Notes under the pieces: model-generated
Told to the model about the DNA's origin: nothing
What the model saw: the letters and a program-made list of their open reading frames with translations, nothing else
The model's database searches: none
Made by a program: the position numbers and the translations under genes
Part shown: one piece after another, positions 17,503 to 26,965 of the stretch
Position numbering within the stretch: position 1 is the first letter of the stretch
Layout of the letters: each line of letters opens with the position of its first letter
Origin: Saccharibacillus sp. O23
GTDB taxonomy: Bacteria > Bacillota > Bacilli > Paenibacillales > Paenibacillaceae
Length of the DNA stretch: 64,000 bases
Reading direction: 5' to 3'
NCBI RefSeq assembly: GCF_002205895.1
Contig: NZ_NJDE01000002.1
Coordinates: 310,001 to 374,000, forward strand

Positions 17503-18402
17503 TCAGACGAACCGCTTTATATCGCTTACCGGAGAAAAGCCGAATAGGCGTGCATATTCTCTGCTGAATTGGGAGGGGCTTTCGTAGCCTACTTCGAATG
17601 CGATGTCTGCCACGTGGGTCGATTCGGTTAGAAGGCGACGGCGCGCTTCTTGTAATCGGATTTGCTTCTGATACTGTACGGGGGTCATGGCGGTTAGCTC
17701 TTTAAAATGACGATATAACGAGGAAGTGCTCATATTCCCCAGCTCGGCTAATTCTTCGATACGAAGAGGTTCGTCATAGTTGTTTTTGATCCGCTCAACC
17801 ACTTCTGCAATAGAGGCATACTTATTTCCAACCAGAGCAATTTGCTTAAACACACCTCCATGATCATCGCTGAGGAGTCTATAGATCATCTCGCGTATGA
17901 CAAGAGGAGCAAGTGCCGGAATGTCTTTCGGCGTCTCTAAAAGACCTACCAGTCTAACGGCTGCATCGAGAAGAGCATGATTCATTTTTCCTACGAATAG
18001 CCCTTTATGATACTTTTTATTGTTCTCAGGCAGTAATTCGGTTTCCTTCATGATCTGAAAAATTTGGTTAGCCTCTAAATCCAAACGAATCGCTAAGTAA
18101 GGAACCTTAGGTGAAGGATCAACAGCGCGACCGGTGATCGGCACATCCAAAGATACCGCTAAGTAATCGGATACCCCATATTGATAGCGCTCGTTTGCGA
18201 GCATAATAACCTTCTCGCCTTGAGCTACAATGCATAGCGAAGGTTTTTGAATTCTACATACGGGAACATCGGATCGAGAATCTCGAACCAGATGCAAGGA
18301 AGGGATCGGAGTGATATGGTCGCCGTCTGCAACAGAGAACTTCTCGACGAGCTTTGCAAGTTCTAACTGCTTGAAGTATGTTTTTTGATCTTCATCCAGC
18401 AT
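17503..18402 (-). CDS. AraC-family regulator with AraC_N sensor domain
   Basis: A 299-residue protein: an N-terminal AraC_N-type sensor (about 35-190; SLHLVRDSRSDVPVCRIQKP, CIVAQGEKVIML) and two C-terminal helix-turn-helix motifs (LRIEELAELGNMSTSSLYRHFK and THVADIAFEVGYESPSQFSREY). ATG 18402 was chosen because AGGAGA lies eight bases upstream; in-frame ATGs further out lack sites. It is divergent from the SDR gene. In this subfamily the regulator usually controls a neighbouring oxidoreductase, which fits. Confidence 0.9.
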   Translation of the reverse strand: MLDEDQKTYFKQLELAKLVEKFSVADGDHITPIPSLHLVRDSRSDVPVCRIQKPSLCIVAQGEKVIMLANERYQYGVSDYLAVSLDVPITGRAVDPSPKVPYLAIRLDLEANQIFQIMKETELLPENNKKYHKGLFVGKMNHALLDAAVRLVGLLETPKDIPALAPLVIREMIYRLLSDDHGGVFKQIALVGNKYASIAEVVERIKNNYDEPLRIEELAELGNMSTSSLYRHFKELTAMTPVQYQKQIRLQEARRRLLTESTHVADIAFEVGYESPSQFSREYARLFGFSPVSDIKRFV

Positions 18403-18608
18403 GCGTATCTCTCCTATATCTATATTTCGTTTTAAAGCCATTATAAATTCTCGAACTGTCTTTGTTAAGCAGATGACAATAATAGGCAAGAATATGGAGG
18501 TAATAGGCTAAAGGAATTCAGAAGGAGAGGCACATAATGGATTTGTTCCGACAGGCGTGTCGCAATCGACCGTTTACGCAAAATGATTATCTATTTGGAG
18601 GGAAAAAC

Positions 18609-19448
18609 ATGCAGCAGGCTAAAGTATGGTATGTAACCGGTGCTTCGAAAGGACTCGGATTATCTTTGGTCAGAAAATTGATTAAGAGCGGATACAGAGT
18701 GGCTGCAACTTCACGTCAGATCGAAGAGTTAAAGCAAGCGGTCGGAGAGGTGTCAGAAGGACGATTTTTACCGTTGGCGGTTGATTTGACGCAAGCGGAT
18801 TCGATTCAGAAATCCGTGGAGAAAACGTACGAGACGTTTGGACAAATAGACGTAGTTGTCAACAACGCGGGCTATGGGATCGGAGGCGCGATTGAGGAGT
18901 TATCCGAGAAAGAAATCGTTGCAAGCTTTGAAGTCAATGTTTTTGGACCGATCAACGTCGTTCGGAGTGTACTGCCGTATATGCGAAAACAGCGTTCAGG
19001 GCATATATTTAACATCGCTTCGATTGCGGGTTTTGCTCCTACTATGGGCTGGAGTGTGTACGCGGCTACGAAGTTCTCGCTAATGGGATTGACGGAGGTC
19101 CTTGCTCAGGATGTGAAGCATCTGGGAATCCAAGTAACGGCAGTAGCTCCGGGCGGATTTAGAACTCAGTTTAACAAAGCGGATTCGCTGGTTTTATCTG
19201 CCGATAAAATAGAAGATTATAGCGAGATTCACTCGGGACACGACCGATTTGTATCGACGGATGGCAAGCAGCTCGGTGATCCTGAAAAGGCAGCCGAAGT
19301 ATTCATTAACCTGGCAGAATCGCCGAATCCGCCAGTTCAATTGTTTTTGGGAAGCGATGCTTATCAGAGAGCATCTGAAAAGCTGGTTCAATTGCATGAA
19401 AAGCTTGAAGCCAATAAGAGCATCAGTTTTCAGACGGATTTCGAATAA
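18609..19448 (+). CDS. Short-chain dehydrogenase/reductase (classical SDR)
   Basis: A 279-residue NAD(P)-dependent oxidoreductase: nucleotide loop TGASKGLG near residue 12, NNAG at about 85, catalytic Ser in NIASIAG and the YAATKFS dyad, then a PGG turn. ATG 18609 gives the normal SDR start and has TTTGGAGGG before it. An in-frame ATG at 18537 also has an excellent site (AAGGAGAGG) and would add 24 residues, so a longer form cannot be excluded. Divergent from the AraC gene that probably controls it. The substrate is unknown. Confidence 0.9.
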   Translation: MQQAKVWYVTGASKGLGLSLVRKLIKSGYRVAATSRQIEELKQAVGEVSEGRFLPLAVDLTQADSIQKSVEKTYETFGQIDVVVNNAGYGIGGAIEELSEKEIVASFEVNVFGPINVVRSVLPYMRKQRSGHIFNIASIAGFAPTMGWSVYAATKFSLMGLTEVLAQDVKHLGIQVTAVAPGGFRTQFNKADSLVLSADKIEDYSEIHSGHDRFVSTDGKQLGDPEKAAEVFINLAESPNPPVQLFLGSDAYQRASEKLVQLHEKLEANKSISFQTDFE

Positions 19449-19489
19449 GCGTTCTGCATGAGCTAGTTTGGGGAACAAGAAACCAATCA

Positions 19490-19528
19490 AACGGAAAAGC
19501 AGATTTCAAAATAGCTTTTCCGTTTTTT
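19490..19528 (+). terminator. Terminator of the SDR gene
   Basis: AACGGAAAAGC pairs with GCTTTTCCGTT around a 13-base loop and runs into six T. It begins 41 bp after the stop. Confidence 0.9.
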
Positions 19529-19727
19529 CCTATACATACATATGTACAAAATACGGATTTTGTGTTTATGTATAACGATTAAAAAGTCCAAACAGTCTAT
19601 TTGCAATCCTTCTTCGAATTTCCGCTAGCTGCTTAGCAACCTGCACATTTATGAATGATTTGAGCGCGTCATTCTGTTTTTGTGCTGAATCGGCGCTGCC
19701 GACCCTCCGATTTGTCGTTCGGAAATC

Positions 19728-19761
19728 ATATAAAGACGCGTATTAGCTCGCGTCTTTATAT
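19728..19761. terminator. 13-bp perfect hairpin, probable MFS-gene terminator
   Basis: ATATAAAGACGCG pairs perfectly with CGCGTCTTTATAT around an eight-base loop. The arm ends are A/T-rich on both strands but lack a long T run, so it could be a bidirectional terminator or another transcript-end structure. It lies 62 bp beyond the MFS stop codon. Confidence 0.5.
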
Positions 19762-19823
19762 CGTGGACCTCATTACAAGCAATCTGTTAAAACCCGCTCG
19801 GAGTTCCGGATCGAACCCTGTGT

Positions 19824-21026
19824 CTATTTTCTTGGAAAACCATGGATCTTAGCTCGCCACGCTATAATCAACCCTATAAGCAGCAGCGCCAACAAAACTG
19901 CCGGAAACCACTGAACCCCGACAACTTCCAGCAAAGTACCTCCTATAAGGCCTCCGCCGGCAATCGCTATGTTCCATACCGTGGTATTGATCGGCATGAC
20001 GACGTCGACTCCTTCTTCGCCGCTGGCATCAGCCAACGCGGTTTGCAGCAAGGTAGCTGCACCTCCGAACGTAAGTCCCCATACGACGACTGCCGCATAA
20101 ACGATAGGCGCCGATTGAGCTCCCGCCCATAATACGGCCGCTACCAGCGCAAAACAGATCAGACTGATCAAGACAAGCGTTCGCAGCATGCGGTCTACCC
20201 ATAGGCCGACAATCCAAATCGAGATCAGCGCGGCCAAACCGAAAATCAGCAGGACCAAACCGACATTCTCCACGAGTCCGGAAGGCTCCAAGAACGGCGA
20301 AATATACGTGTATAAAATATTGTGCGCCAACATCCACGCGAGCACGACCGCAAGGATCGGACGTATGCCGGGCAAAACGAGCACCTGTCTTACCGTCATT
20401 CTCTGCTTCGCGGATTGTCCCGGATAATCCGGCACTTTCCAGAACACCCATCCGATCAACCCCAGAGTCAGAACAGACATCAGTCCGAATACGGCACGCC
20501 AACCGATCAGATCGCCGAGCAAAGTCCCGATCGGCACTCCGAATGTAAGCGCAATCGGCGTCCCGACCATCGCGACAGCCAACGCGCGCCCTTTCAAGGC
20601 ATCCGGTACCATCCGCCGCGCGTAACCGGCGATCATGCCCCAAGCCGCACCGGCCGCCACGCCGGCAAAAAAACGCGCGATAAGCGTCAAAACATAGCTT
20701 GTCGACAAAGCGGTAATCGTGTTAAACACCAAAAACCCCACGACGATCGCGATCAGCAGCGGACGCCGTCTATACCCTCCGGTAAAAATCGTGAACGGAA
20801 TGGCGGCCACCAGAGAGCCGAGCGCATAAAAAGTAATGAGCTGACCGGCCAACCCTTTGGTGACATGCAGGCCCTCTCCGATCAACGGCAGCAGCCCGGC
20901 CGGGATCGTTTCCGTCAGGATACATATGAATCCCGTCATGGCAAGCGCCAGAAGCGCAAACCAGGGAAGCCGTACAGAAGCATTCGCGGATCGTGCCCTA
21001 TTCGCGGATGATGAAAAGTCAGCCAT
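19824..21026 (-). CDS. MFS transporter (drug/sugar efflux type)
   Basis: A 400-residue protein with 12 predicted membrane helices. FYALGSLVAAIPFTIFTGGYRRRPLLI is the MFS loop 2-3 region and RFFAGVAAGAAWGMIAGYARRMVP matches the DHA1/arabinose-efflux motif after helix 4. The N terminus has a short polar tail before the first helix. AAGGAGG precedes ATG 21026. It is divergent from a TetR gene with a shared operator, the usual arrangement for an inducible exporter. The substrate is unknown. Confidence 0.92.
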   Translation of the reverse strand: MADFSSSANRARSANASVRLPWFALLALAMTGFICILTETIPAGLLPLIGEGLHVTKGLAGQLITFYALGSLVAAIPFTIFTGGYRRRPLLIAIVVGFLVFNTITALSTSYVLTLIARFFAGVAAGAAWGMIAGYARRMVPDALKGRALAVAMVGTPIALTFGVPIGTLLGDLIGWRAVFGLMSVLTLGLIGWVFWKVPDYPGQSAKQRMTVRQVLVLPGIRPILAVVLAWMLAHNILYTYISPFLEPSGLVENVGLVLLIFGLAALISIWIVGLWVDRMLRTLVLISLICFALVAAVLWAGAQSAPIVYAAVVVWGLTFGGAATLLQTALADASGEEGVDVVMPINTTVWNIAIAGGGLIGGTLLEVVGVQWFPAVLLALLLIGLIIAWRAKIHGFPRK

Positions 21027-21052
21027 CTTCGTTTCCTCCTTAAAATGAGTCG

Positions 21053-21126
21053 ATATATGGATCAGTCATTCCATATATTAAATTCAATCCTCTTTTCTTG
21101 TCAAGGACTTCTGGAACGACTATTAT
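21053..21126. promoter_or_regulatory. Divergent promoters and TetR operator (MFS/TetR)
   Basis: Plus strand, for the TetR gene: TTGTCA (21098-21103), 17 bp, TATTAT (21121-21126). Minus strand, for the MFS gene: TTGACA (21104-21099), 18 bp, TAATAT (21080-21075). The dyad ATATATGG-N10-CCATATAT at 21053-21078 overlaps the minus-strand -10 box and start site, so a bound TetR protein would block the exporter first. Confidence 0.75.
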
Positions 21127-21150
21127 ATAATTAACAAAGGAGGTCATCTT

Positions 21151-21795
21151 ATGCCACGAACCGGACGTCCCCGCGAATTCGATCGTGATCAGGCGGTAAC
21201 CGCGGCTATGCTGCTATTTTGGGAACGCGGCTTTGAACCCGCTTCGCTCGCTCAGCTGCGCGCGGTTATGGGAGGCATCTCTCCGGCGAGCTTCTACGCC
21301 GCGTTCGAGTCCAAAGAAGCGTTGTTCCGCGAAGCGGTGCAGCAGTACATCTCCACCTACGGTCAGGTATCGGAGAGTTTCCGCGATACGAGTTTGACGT
21401 CGAAAGCCGCCATTGAACAAGGTTTGCGGCGATCCGCGCGAATGCAGACGGAGAACTCGCACCCTCTGGGCTGTCTATTGGTTCTGTCCGCCGTAAACTG
21501 TTCTCCCGAGCAGCAGCAAATTCGAGATCTGCTCGCCAAGGAACGGGAAAAAGTTCGCGGTTGGATCAAAGATTGCATAGAACGGGCTGTAGCAAACGGA
21601 GAACTGCCCGATTCTGCCGACGTCGATATGCGGGTCACCTTGTTCGAAACCTTTCTTCGAGGCATTTCGATACAAGCTCAGGACGGCGTTCCTTACGAGA
21701 AGATCGATGCGGCGATCACCCGATTGATGAGCACATGGGATCTGATGATTGCGCAAGAAGTGCAGGATCCTATGACAAAAGCGCCCTATCTCTAA
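21151..21795 (+). CDS. TetR-family transcriptional regulator
   Basis: A 214-residue TetR protein beginning GRPREFDRDQAV, with helix-turn-helix LAQLRAVMGGISPASFYAAF (about residues 33-52) and a C-terminal domain with HPLGCLLVLSAVNCSP, typical of the YvdT/AcrR-like subfamily with paired cysteines (C110 and C118 region). AAGGAGG lies eight bases before the start. It is divergent from the MFS gene and probably represses it. The cysteines could sense thiol-reactive ligands, which is speculative. Confidence 0.92.
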   Translation: MPRTGRPREFDRDQAVTAAMLLFWERGFEPASLAQLRAVMGGISPASFYAAFESKEALFREAVQQYISTYGQVSESFRDTSLTSKAAIEQGLRRSARMQTENSHPLGCLLVLSAVNCSPEQQQIRDLLAKEREKVRGWIKDCIERAVANGELPDSADVDMRVTLFETFLRGISIQAQDGVPYEKIDAAITRLMSTWDLMIAQEVQDPMTKAPYL

Positions 21796-21812
21796 GGAGA
21801 AGGGCGCTTTTT
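21778..21812 (+). terminator. Terminator overlapping the end of the TetR gene
   Basis: AAAGCGCCCT pairs with AGGGCGCTTT and continues into T. The left arm codes for the last residues of the TetR protein and the stop codon lies in the loop. Confidence 0.85.
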
Positions 21813-21860
21813 GTAAAGATATCGGTACTCCGTGCTTATTGGAATTTTTCCATTCCTCTT

Positions 21861-22247
21861 CTATGTCTTCTGCCACACGCCGCCCGAACCTACGTGGAAC
21901 CCGCAGCGTTCGTAGAAAGAAGCATGCCGCTCCGCAAACGTCAGCGTCACGATCTCCAAGCCGTAAGCTTGCGCTTCTTCGAGCAGTTTTCGCACCAGTC
22001 GTTCTCCGATCCCTTGGCTCTGATAATCCGGATGCACGATGATATCTTCCATATACCCGTGCTGCAAGCCCATCCCGGCGACGTAGCCGAAAGCGATCAG
22101 CTTGCCCTGTTCGTTCCGCGCGCCTGCCCAGAAATTGCAGCGTTCGAATAAAGCCGGATAATCGCTTTCCCGTCCGTCCCATCCGACGGCTTCTCGCAGG
22201 CGCGGTACTTCATGACTCTTCAAAGGTAAATTGATGAACGCTTGCAT
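21861..22247 (-). CDS. GNAT-family N-acetyltransferase
   Basis: A compact 128-residue acetyltransferase. The acetyl-CoA motif is DIIVHPDYQSQGIGERLVRK (about residues 67-86), preceded by IAFGYVAGMGLQHGYME and followed by FYERCGFHVGSGGVW. The length and motifs match the YdfB/GNAT fold group of Bacillales. AAAGGAGGG precedes the ATG. It is monocistronic between convergent and same-strand neighbours. The substrate is unknown. Confidence 0.9.
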   Translation of the reverse strand: MQAFINLPLKSHEVPRLREAVGWDGRESDYPALFERCNFWAGARNEQGKLIAFGYVAGMGLQHGYMEDIIVHPDYQSQGIGERLVRKLLEEAQAYGLEIVTLTFAERHASFYERCGFHVGSGGVWQKT

Positions 22248-22458
22248 CCTCGCTCCCTCCTTTCGACTTTAATCATTAACAAAGCTCGTTCCGTTTGAAA
22301 CCGGATCACGAACAAGCTTGGTTCACATCAAGCACTCTGCCGTTTCCGACTAGCCGTGCATCTTCCGGTTCGATTCGGCGGGATTGCGTCCTGCTAGAAG
22401 CTCCGCTTCGATATCCAGTTCCGAGACGATCTTCGGGTACGCACGGCCGTCGTTCGCG

Positions 22459-24663
22459 TCAGGCCGCTTCCTTTTTGCGGCGTTCGACTTCTTCCATGAC
22501 CGATTCGCCTTCGACGTCGATATTGGGCAGGATGCGATCCAGCCATTTCGGCAGATACCAAGCGGAACGGCCCATCAGCGTCATCGCGCCCGGCACGATC
22601 AGCATGCGGACGACGAACGCGTCGAACAAGATGCCGAACGCGAGCGCGAAGCCCATCGATTTGATGATCGGATCTTCCGCCAACATAAAGCCTACGAACA
22701 CAGAGATCATGATCAGTCCGGCTGCCGTGACGACGCTGCCGCTGTGCTTGATGCCGGCCAGAACGGCGCGCTTGGCATCGCCGCTATGCTTGAATTCTTC
22801 GCGCATTCGGCTAACCAGAAAGACCTCGTAGTCCATTGCCAGACCGAACAGGATGCCGACGACGATGATCGGAAGGAAATTCAGTACGGGTCCGGGGCCG
22901 CCGAAGCCGAACAGCGTGCCCAGATTGCCGTCTTGAACGACAAGCACGACGAAGCCGAACGTTGCCCCTAGCGACAAGACGAATCCGAGTACCGCTTTGA
23001 TCGGCACCAAGAGAGAACGGAAGACCGCCATCAGCAGCAGGAAAGCCAGACCGATGATCACGAGACAGAATTTCGGCAGCGCGTCGCTGAGTTTTTGCGA
23101 GATGTCGATACCGACGGCGGTGCTGCCCGTGACCATCAAGCGCACGCCGGTCTCCTTCTGGATTACGGCGGAATCGCCTCGAATCTCCTGAACTAAGTCG
23201 CGCGTCTCCCGATCATGCGCACCCGTCGCAGGAATGACGCTGATCAGGAACAGATGCCCCGAAGGACCCGGCATCGCCGGTGCGATCGTGCCGATGTTTT
23301 CGAATCTCTCGAGCGCTTGGATCGCTTTCTGCACGGCGGCCGTCGCTTGGGTTCCGGCGGCCGTCTCGGCCAGAATCACCAGCGGGCTATGACTGCCGGC
23401 GCCGTACGCTTCGGTCTGTAGATCGTAAGCGCGCCGCTCCGTTTGTTCGATCGGTTTCTGCGCATCGTCAGGCATACCTAGCTCCATCCGGCTGAACGGC
23501 AGCGCGATCGCAGCGAGCAGAATGACGCCTGCCGACACGGCCAGCCACGGACGGCGGGTAACAAAGGCACCCCAAGCGGTATCGACGCCTTCGCGCCGCT
23601 TAGAAGACCGGTTAGACGGCTTGCGCGAAAATTTGGCGAGCAGCGAATTCCGGGGTTTGGCGCCGATTCGATCGCCCATCGCCGACAAGACAGCGGGTAC
23701 GAAGATGACGGCGACCAGAACCGCGACCAGCACGCACAGCGCTCCGGCCAGACCCATCGCGGTCAAGAAAGGAATTTGCGCGACGGCCAGACCGCACAGC
23801 CCGATGATGACCGTAATGCCAGCGAAGACGACCGAACTGCCGGCGGTTCCGTTGGCGATCGCGATCGATTCTTCCCGATCATACCCTTCGCTCAACTGCT
23901 GCCGGTACCGCGAGACGATGAACAGCGCGTAATCGATGCCGACCGCAAGTCCCAACATGGCCGACAGCGATAACGAGGTCGAAGACATATCCAGCACGTT
24001 CGAACCAAGCAGGACGCCCATCAAGCCGATGCCGAGCCCGACGACGGCCGTCGCGATCGGCAATACGCCGGTCAGAAACGAAGCGAATGTAACGGACAAG
24101 ACGAGGAAAGCGATAAACACGCCTACGACTTCCATCACGCTGACGATTTTCATTTTCACGTAGCCGTCGCCCGTCAGCTCGGCCTGCCAGCCGGCGTCGC
24201 GCAGTTTCTCGATGGCGGCTTCGATATGCGTTTTCGATTCCGGGGTCACGTCTCCGCCCGGTACTCGATAAGCGACGGTTGCGTAAGCGATCTTGCGATC
24301 GGCGCTGAGCGACCCGTTCTTGTACGGACTGATCGTCTCTTGGACGGCGGGGTCTTCAGCGACTTGTTTGAGCGTCGCGGCGATCAGCGTTTGCGCTTTC
24401 TGCGAAGATAACCTTTCGTTATCCGGCGCTTTGAACACGATCTTCGTTTCTCCGCCTTTCGACGGAGGCGAAGGGAACTCCTTATTCATCGTTTCCAAAG
24501 CCTCTTGCGACTGCAAACCCGGAATCGGCGTATTCTCGTTAAAAGCGGGACCGATCGTCAATGCCAAGATCGCGGTCGCGATCAGTAGTCCGATTCCTCC
24601 GAAGATGACTTTAAAGCGATGTGTGGCCGACCATAGGCCGAGACGGTACAAATATTTTGCCAT
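22459..24663 (-). CDS. MMPL-family (RND superfamily) transporter
   Basis: A 734-residue membrane protein with the MMPL plan: one N-terminal helix, a large outer loop, five helices, a second loop after a central helix (about residues 375-395) and five more helices. GNGTAGSSVVFAGITVIIGL and the GLAMDYEVFLVSRMREEF segment are diagnostic (the latter matches the MMPL GxxxDYxxFL consensus), as is VGIDYALFIVSRYRQQL in the first half. MMPL proteins export lipids or hydrophobic compounds using proton flow. It lies downstream of a two-component system, separated by a terminator, so control by that system is possible only through its own promoter. Confidence 0.92.
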   Translation of the reverse strand: MAKYLYRLGLWSATHRFKVIFGGIGLLIATAILALTIGPAFNENTPIPGLQSQEALETMNKEFPSPPSKGGETKIVFKAPDNERLSSQKAQTLIAATLKQVAEDPAVQETISPYKNGSLSADRKIAYATVAYRVPGGDVTPESKTHIEAAIEKLRDAGWQAELTGDGYVKMKIVSVMEVVGVFIAFLVLSVTFASFLTGVLPIATAVVGLGIGLMGVLLGSNVLDMSSTSLSLSAMLGLAVGIDYALFIVSRYRQQLSEGYDREESIAIANGTAGSSVVFAGITVIIGLCGLAVAQIPFLTAMGLAGALCVLVAVLVAVIFVPAVLSAMGDRIGAKPRNSLLAKFSRKPSNRSSKRREGVDTAWGAFVTRRPWLAVSAGVILLAAIALPFSRMELGMPDDAQKPIEQTERRAYDLQTEAYGAGSHSPLVILAETAAGTQATAAVQKAIQALERFENIGTIAPAMPGPSGHLFLISVIPATGAHDRETRDLVQEIRGDSAVIQKETGVRLMVTGSTAVGIDISQKLSDALPKFCLVIIGLAFLLLMAVFRSLLVPIKAVLGFVLSLGATFGFVVLVVQDGNLGTLFGFGGPGPVLNFLPIIVVGILFGLAMDYEVFLVSRMREEFKHSGDAKRAVLAGIKHSGSVVTAAGLIMISVFVGFMLAEDPIIKSMGFALAFGILFDAFVVRMLIVPGAMTLMGRSAWYLPKWLDRILPNIDVEGESVMEEVERRKKEAA

Positions 24664-24858
24664 ATGCAGATTCCACTCCGTTTCGTTGATGTTCGATGTC
24701 TGTCTGCATTCATCTTATCGCCGAAACGACGCAGTGCCATCGTACGAACGGGCGGCTGGCGGACCTGTACCTTCGGGCAAGAAAGTGCAGATTCGCGGAC
24801 CGCGGCAGCCGGGACGAATCAGACTGCGCGAAGCTTCCGAACTTTCGGACGAAACGGC

Positions 24859-24895
24859 AAAAAGCCCTTTTCCGCCAGCACGGACAGGGCTTTTT
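24859..24895. terminator. Bidirectional terminator after the two-component operon
   Basis: AAAAAGCCC pairs with GGGCTTTTT, with T runs on both strands. On the minus strand it closes the kinase/regulator operon before the MMPL gene. The rest of the 308-bp gap 24664-24971 shows nothing else convincing. Confidence 0.8.
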
Positions 24896-24971
24896 CTTTT
24901 GCTTATGGACACGTTCGTTTATGGATTCGCTCGACGCATTCGGGTTCGCGAAGAGTTGCAGACTTGCGGAG

Positions 24972-25643
24972 TTACAGATGCAAAATCCCCTGCTCCACCG
25001 CTGCCGAAATGGCCTGCATGCGCGAATCGACGCCGAATTTGTTATAGATATTCGTCAGATGCGCTTTGACCGTCCGTTCGGAAATGCCCATGTCGAAAGC
25101 GATCTCTTTGCTGCGGTAGCCTTTGGCGACGAATTGAAGAATCTGCACTTCTTTGACGCTCAGTATCGCTTGAGGTTTCACTTCCGCCTGCTTGGCTTCT
25201 CTGCGCTGCCTTGCGGCGAACGCGCGGCCGACAATATCGGCCTGCAGCAGCGTCTCGCCGCGCACCGCGGATTCGATCGTGCGAAACAAATGCTCGCGGC
25301 CGGTGTCTTTGAGCAGATAGCCTTTGGCTCCGAGTTCCAGACCGTCTGCGATCAGCTCGTCTTCGTTATAGGTCGTCAGAATGATGACCGGAATCTCGAT
25401 GTTTTTGCTTTTCAATGCTCTCATCGCTTCCAGACCGCTCATCACGGGCATATTGAGATCGAGCAGAATCGCGTCGGGATTCAACTGTTCGGCCAGACGT
25501 ACAGCGATTTCCCCGTTCTCTGCTTCGCCCGCCACTTGAAACCGAGGATCGGTCTCCAAGATCAATTTCAAGCCTTCCCGCACGACCAGATGGTCGTCCA
25601 CGATCAAGACCCGGTAACGGTTATCGCTCTGCTGCATATTCAT
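24972..25643 (-). CDS. Response regulator, NarL/LuxR family
   Basis: A 223-residue protein: receiver domain with acidic pair DD in LIVDDHLVVREGL, phosphoacceptor Asp in AILLDLNMPVMSG (about residue 62) and the KD switch lysine in GYLLKDTG; the LuxR helix-turn-helix is EIAFDMGISERTVKAHLTNIYNKFGV near the end. It starts on the ATGA shared with the kinase gene. It is the output partner of that kinase; the adjacent MMPL exporter is a plausible but unproven target. Confidence 0.94.
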   Translation of the reverse strand: MNMQQSDNRYRVLIVDDHLVVREGLKLILETDPRFQVAGEAENGEIAVRLAEQLNPDAILLDLNMPVMSGLEAMRALKSKNIEIPVIILTTYNEDELIADGLELGAKGYLLKDTGREHLFRTIESAVRGETLLQADIVGRAFAARQRREAKQAEVKPQAILSVKEVQILQFVAKGYRSKEIAFDMGISERTVKAHLTNIYNKFGVDSRMQAISAAVEQGILHL

Positions 25644-26824
25644 GCCGTCCCCCCTTCGCTTAACGGAGCTTCTACCCGAATCCGGGTGCCGTCGCCGCTG
25701 CTGTGCACATGCAAAGTTCCGCCGAATAGGCGGACTCGCTCCTGAATGCCGAGCAGTCCGTAATGCCCGGCCTGTTTGCCGATCTGATTGACGTTGAATC
25801 CGCTGCCGTTATCTCGAATCTCCAGATCGAGCCGTCCGCCGTGTTCGGAGACCGAGACCCATACTTTGTCCGCTTGCGCATGTTTGGCGACATTGGTCAG
25901 GCATTCGCTCAAGATCTGCAGCAGATGTTCGGCGGCCATGCGGGACGGCGAACGGACGAATCGGATATCGGCGTAGACGACCATTCCGATCGCCTGCAAG
26001 AAACGTTCGATCTCCGCTTCCGCCGCCTCGCGAAAATCCGTATTCGCGGCCGATTTGGTTCGTAGATTATCGATCGCTCGCCGGGCATCGGCCAATGTTC
26101 GTCTCGCCTGCTCTTTGGACTGCCGGATAATGGTCTCCGTCCGTCCCGTGTTGCCCTGCATCATAAAGGCTTCGGCCGCTTCGAGCTGCATGATCAATCC
26201 CGCGACGCCCTGCGCCAACGTATCGTGCAGATCTCGGGCCATGCGTTGGCGTTCGTTGGCCAGCGTCAATTCCTCCACTTTGCGATGTGCGATCTCCAGA
26301 TCATTCAGGAACGCTTGCGTGCGGACGCGGGCATGCACCTGATTAAAAAATAACAGCGCATAAGCGATCACGACCACGAGCATCATGATGAGCAGCGGAC
26401 CGAGCAGCGCCAAATCCCGCAGTTGACCCAGCACTCCGACCAGAGCCGAGAACAGCGCGACGCTTACCAATAAAACGCCCGCGATTTTTCTTTTCTGGTC
26501 GAAGACGGCCAGACTCTGCGCGACCAACACAGGCAAAAATCCGATCAGGATCGCTTGATAACCTTGAGGCAGCAGCAAAGCGCCGATTCCGAGCAGCATA
26601 TGCTGAATCAGGACATACCCCCACGGATACGTCTGGGCGAACCGGTGGGCCATCCAATGGATATAGAAATGCAAAGCCATCACCAGCGCGAAGATCAGAC
26701 TGGCGATAACGGCCGGCCGAGTGAAATTTTGCAAGATCAGCGAAGCCGCGAATACCAGACTCAGCCAGATCGCGATCGGTAGTCTGGATACGAGCAGCTC
26801 GTCCGACGAAACGGTAGTCGACAT
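25640..26824 (-). CDS. Sensor histidine kinase (HisKA_3/NarX-type)
   Basis: A 394-residue kinase from ATG 26824, preceded by AAGGGGG; a longer in-frame reading from 26893 has no site. The N-terminal half has five or six membrane helices and no extracellular sensor, suggesting an intramembrane stimulus. The phosphorylated His lies in RQRMARDLHDTLAQGVAGL (about residue 205), and the ATPase domain ends with DNGSGFN and GHYGLLGIQERVRLFGG. Such intramembrane-sensing kinases often respond to envelope damage. Its stop overlaps the regulator's start. Confidence 0.93.
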   Translation of the reverse strand: MSTTVSSDELLVSRLPIAIWLSLVFAASLILQNFTRPAVIASLIFALVMALHFYIHWMAHRFAQTYPWGYVLIQHMLLGIGALLLPQGYQAILIGFLPVLVAQSLAVFDQKRKIAGVLLVSVALFSALVGVLGQLRDLALLGPLLIMMLVVVIAYALLFFNQVHARVRTQAFLNDLEIAHRKVEELTLANERQRMARDLHDTLAQGVAGLIMQLEAAEAFMMQGNTGRTETIIRQSKEQARRTLADARRAIDNLRTKSAANTDFREAAEAEIERFLQAIGMVVYADIRFVRSPSRMAAEHLLQILSECLTNVAKHAQADKVWVSVSEHGGRLDLEIRDNGSGFNVNQIGKQAGHYGLLGIQERVRLFGGTLHVHSSGDGTRIRVEAPLSEGGTA

Positions 26825-26965
26825 CAAAATAGCGCCCCCTTCTCTCCTATTATAAAGGCAGAAAGGAGGCGTGAATATTGTACCTTCGTACATGTTCGTC
26901 GGTACAAGGGTGGCAGTCGATCAGGACAAGCGGCAGGTTCGCAAAAAAGTCCGAAAATCTACATC

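Larger units (their letters stand above)
19449..19823. other. Convergent intergenic region
   Basis: This 375-bp gap between the convergent SDR and MFS genes contains the terminator at 19490-19528 and a long hairpin at 19728-19761. No coding region is supported in it. Confidence 0.5.
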
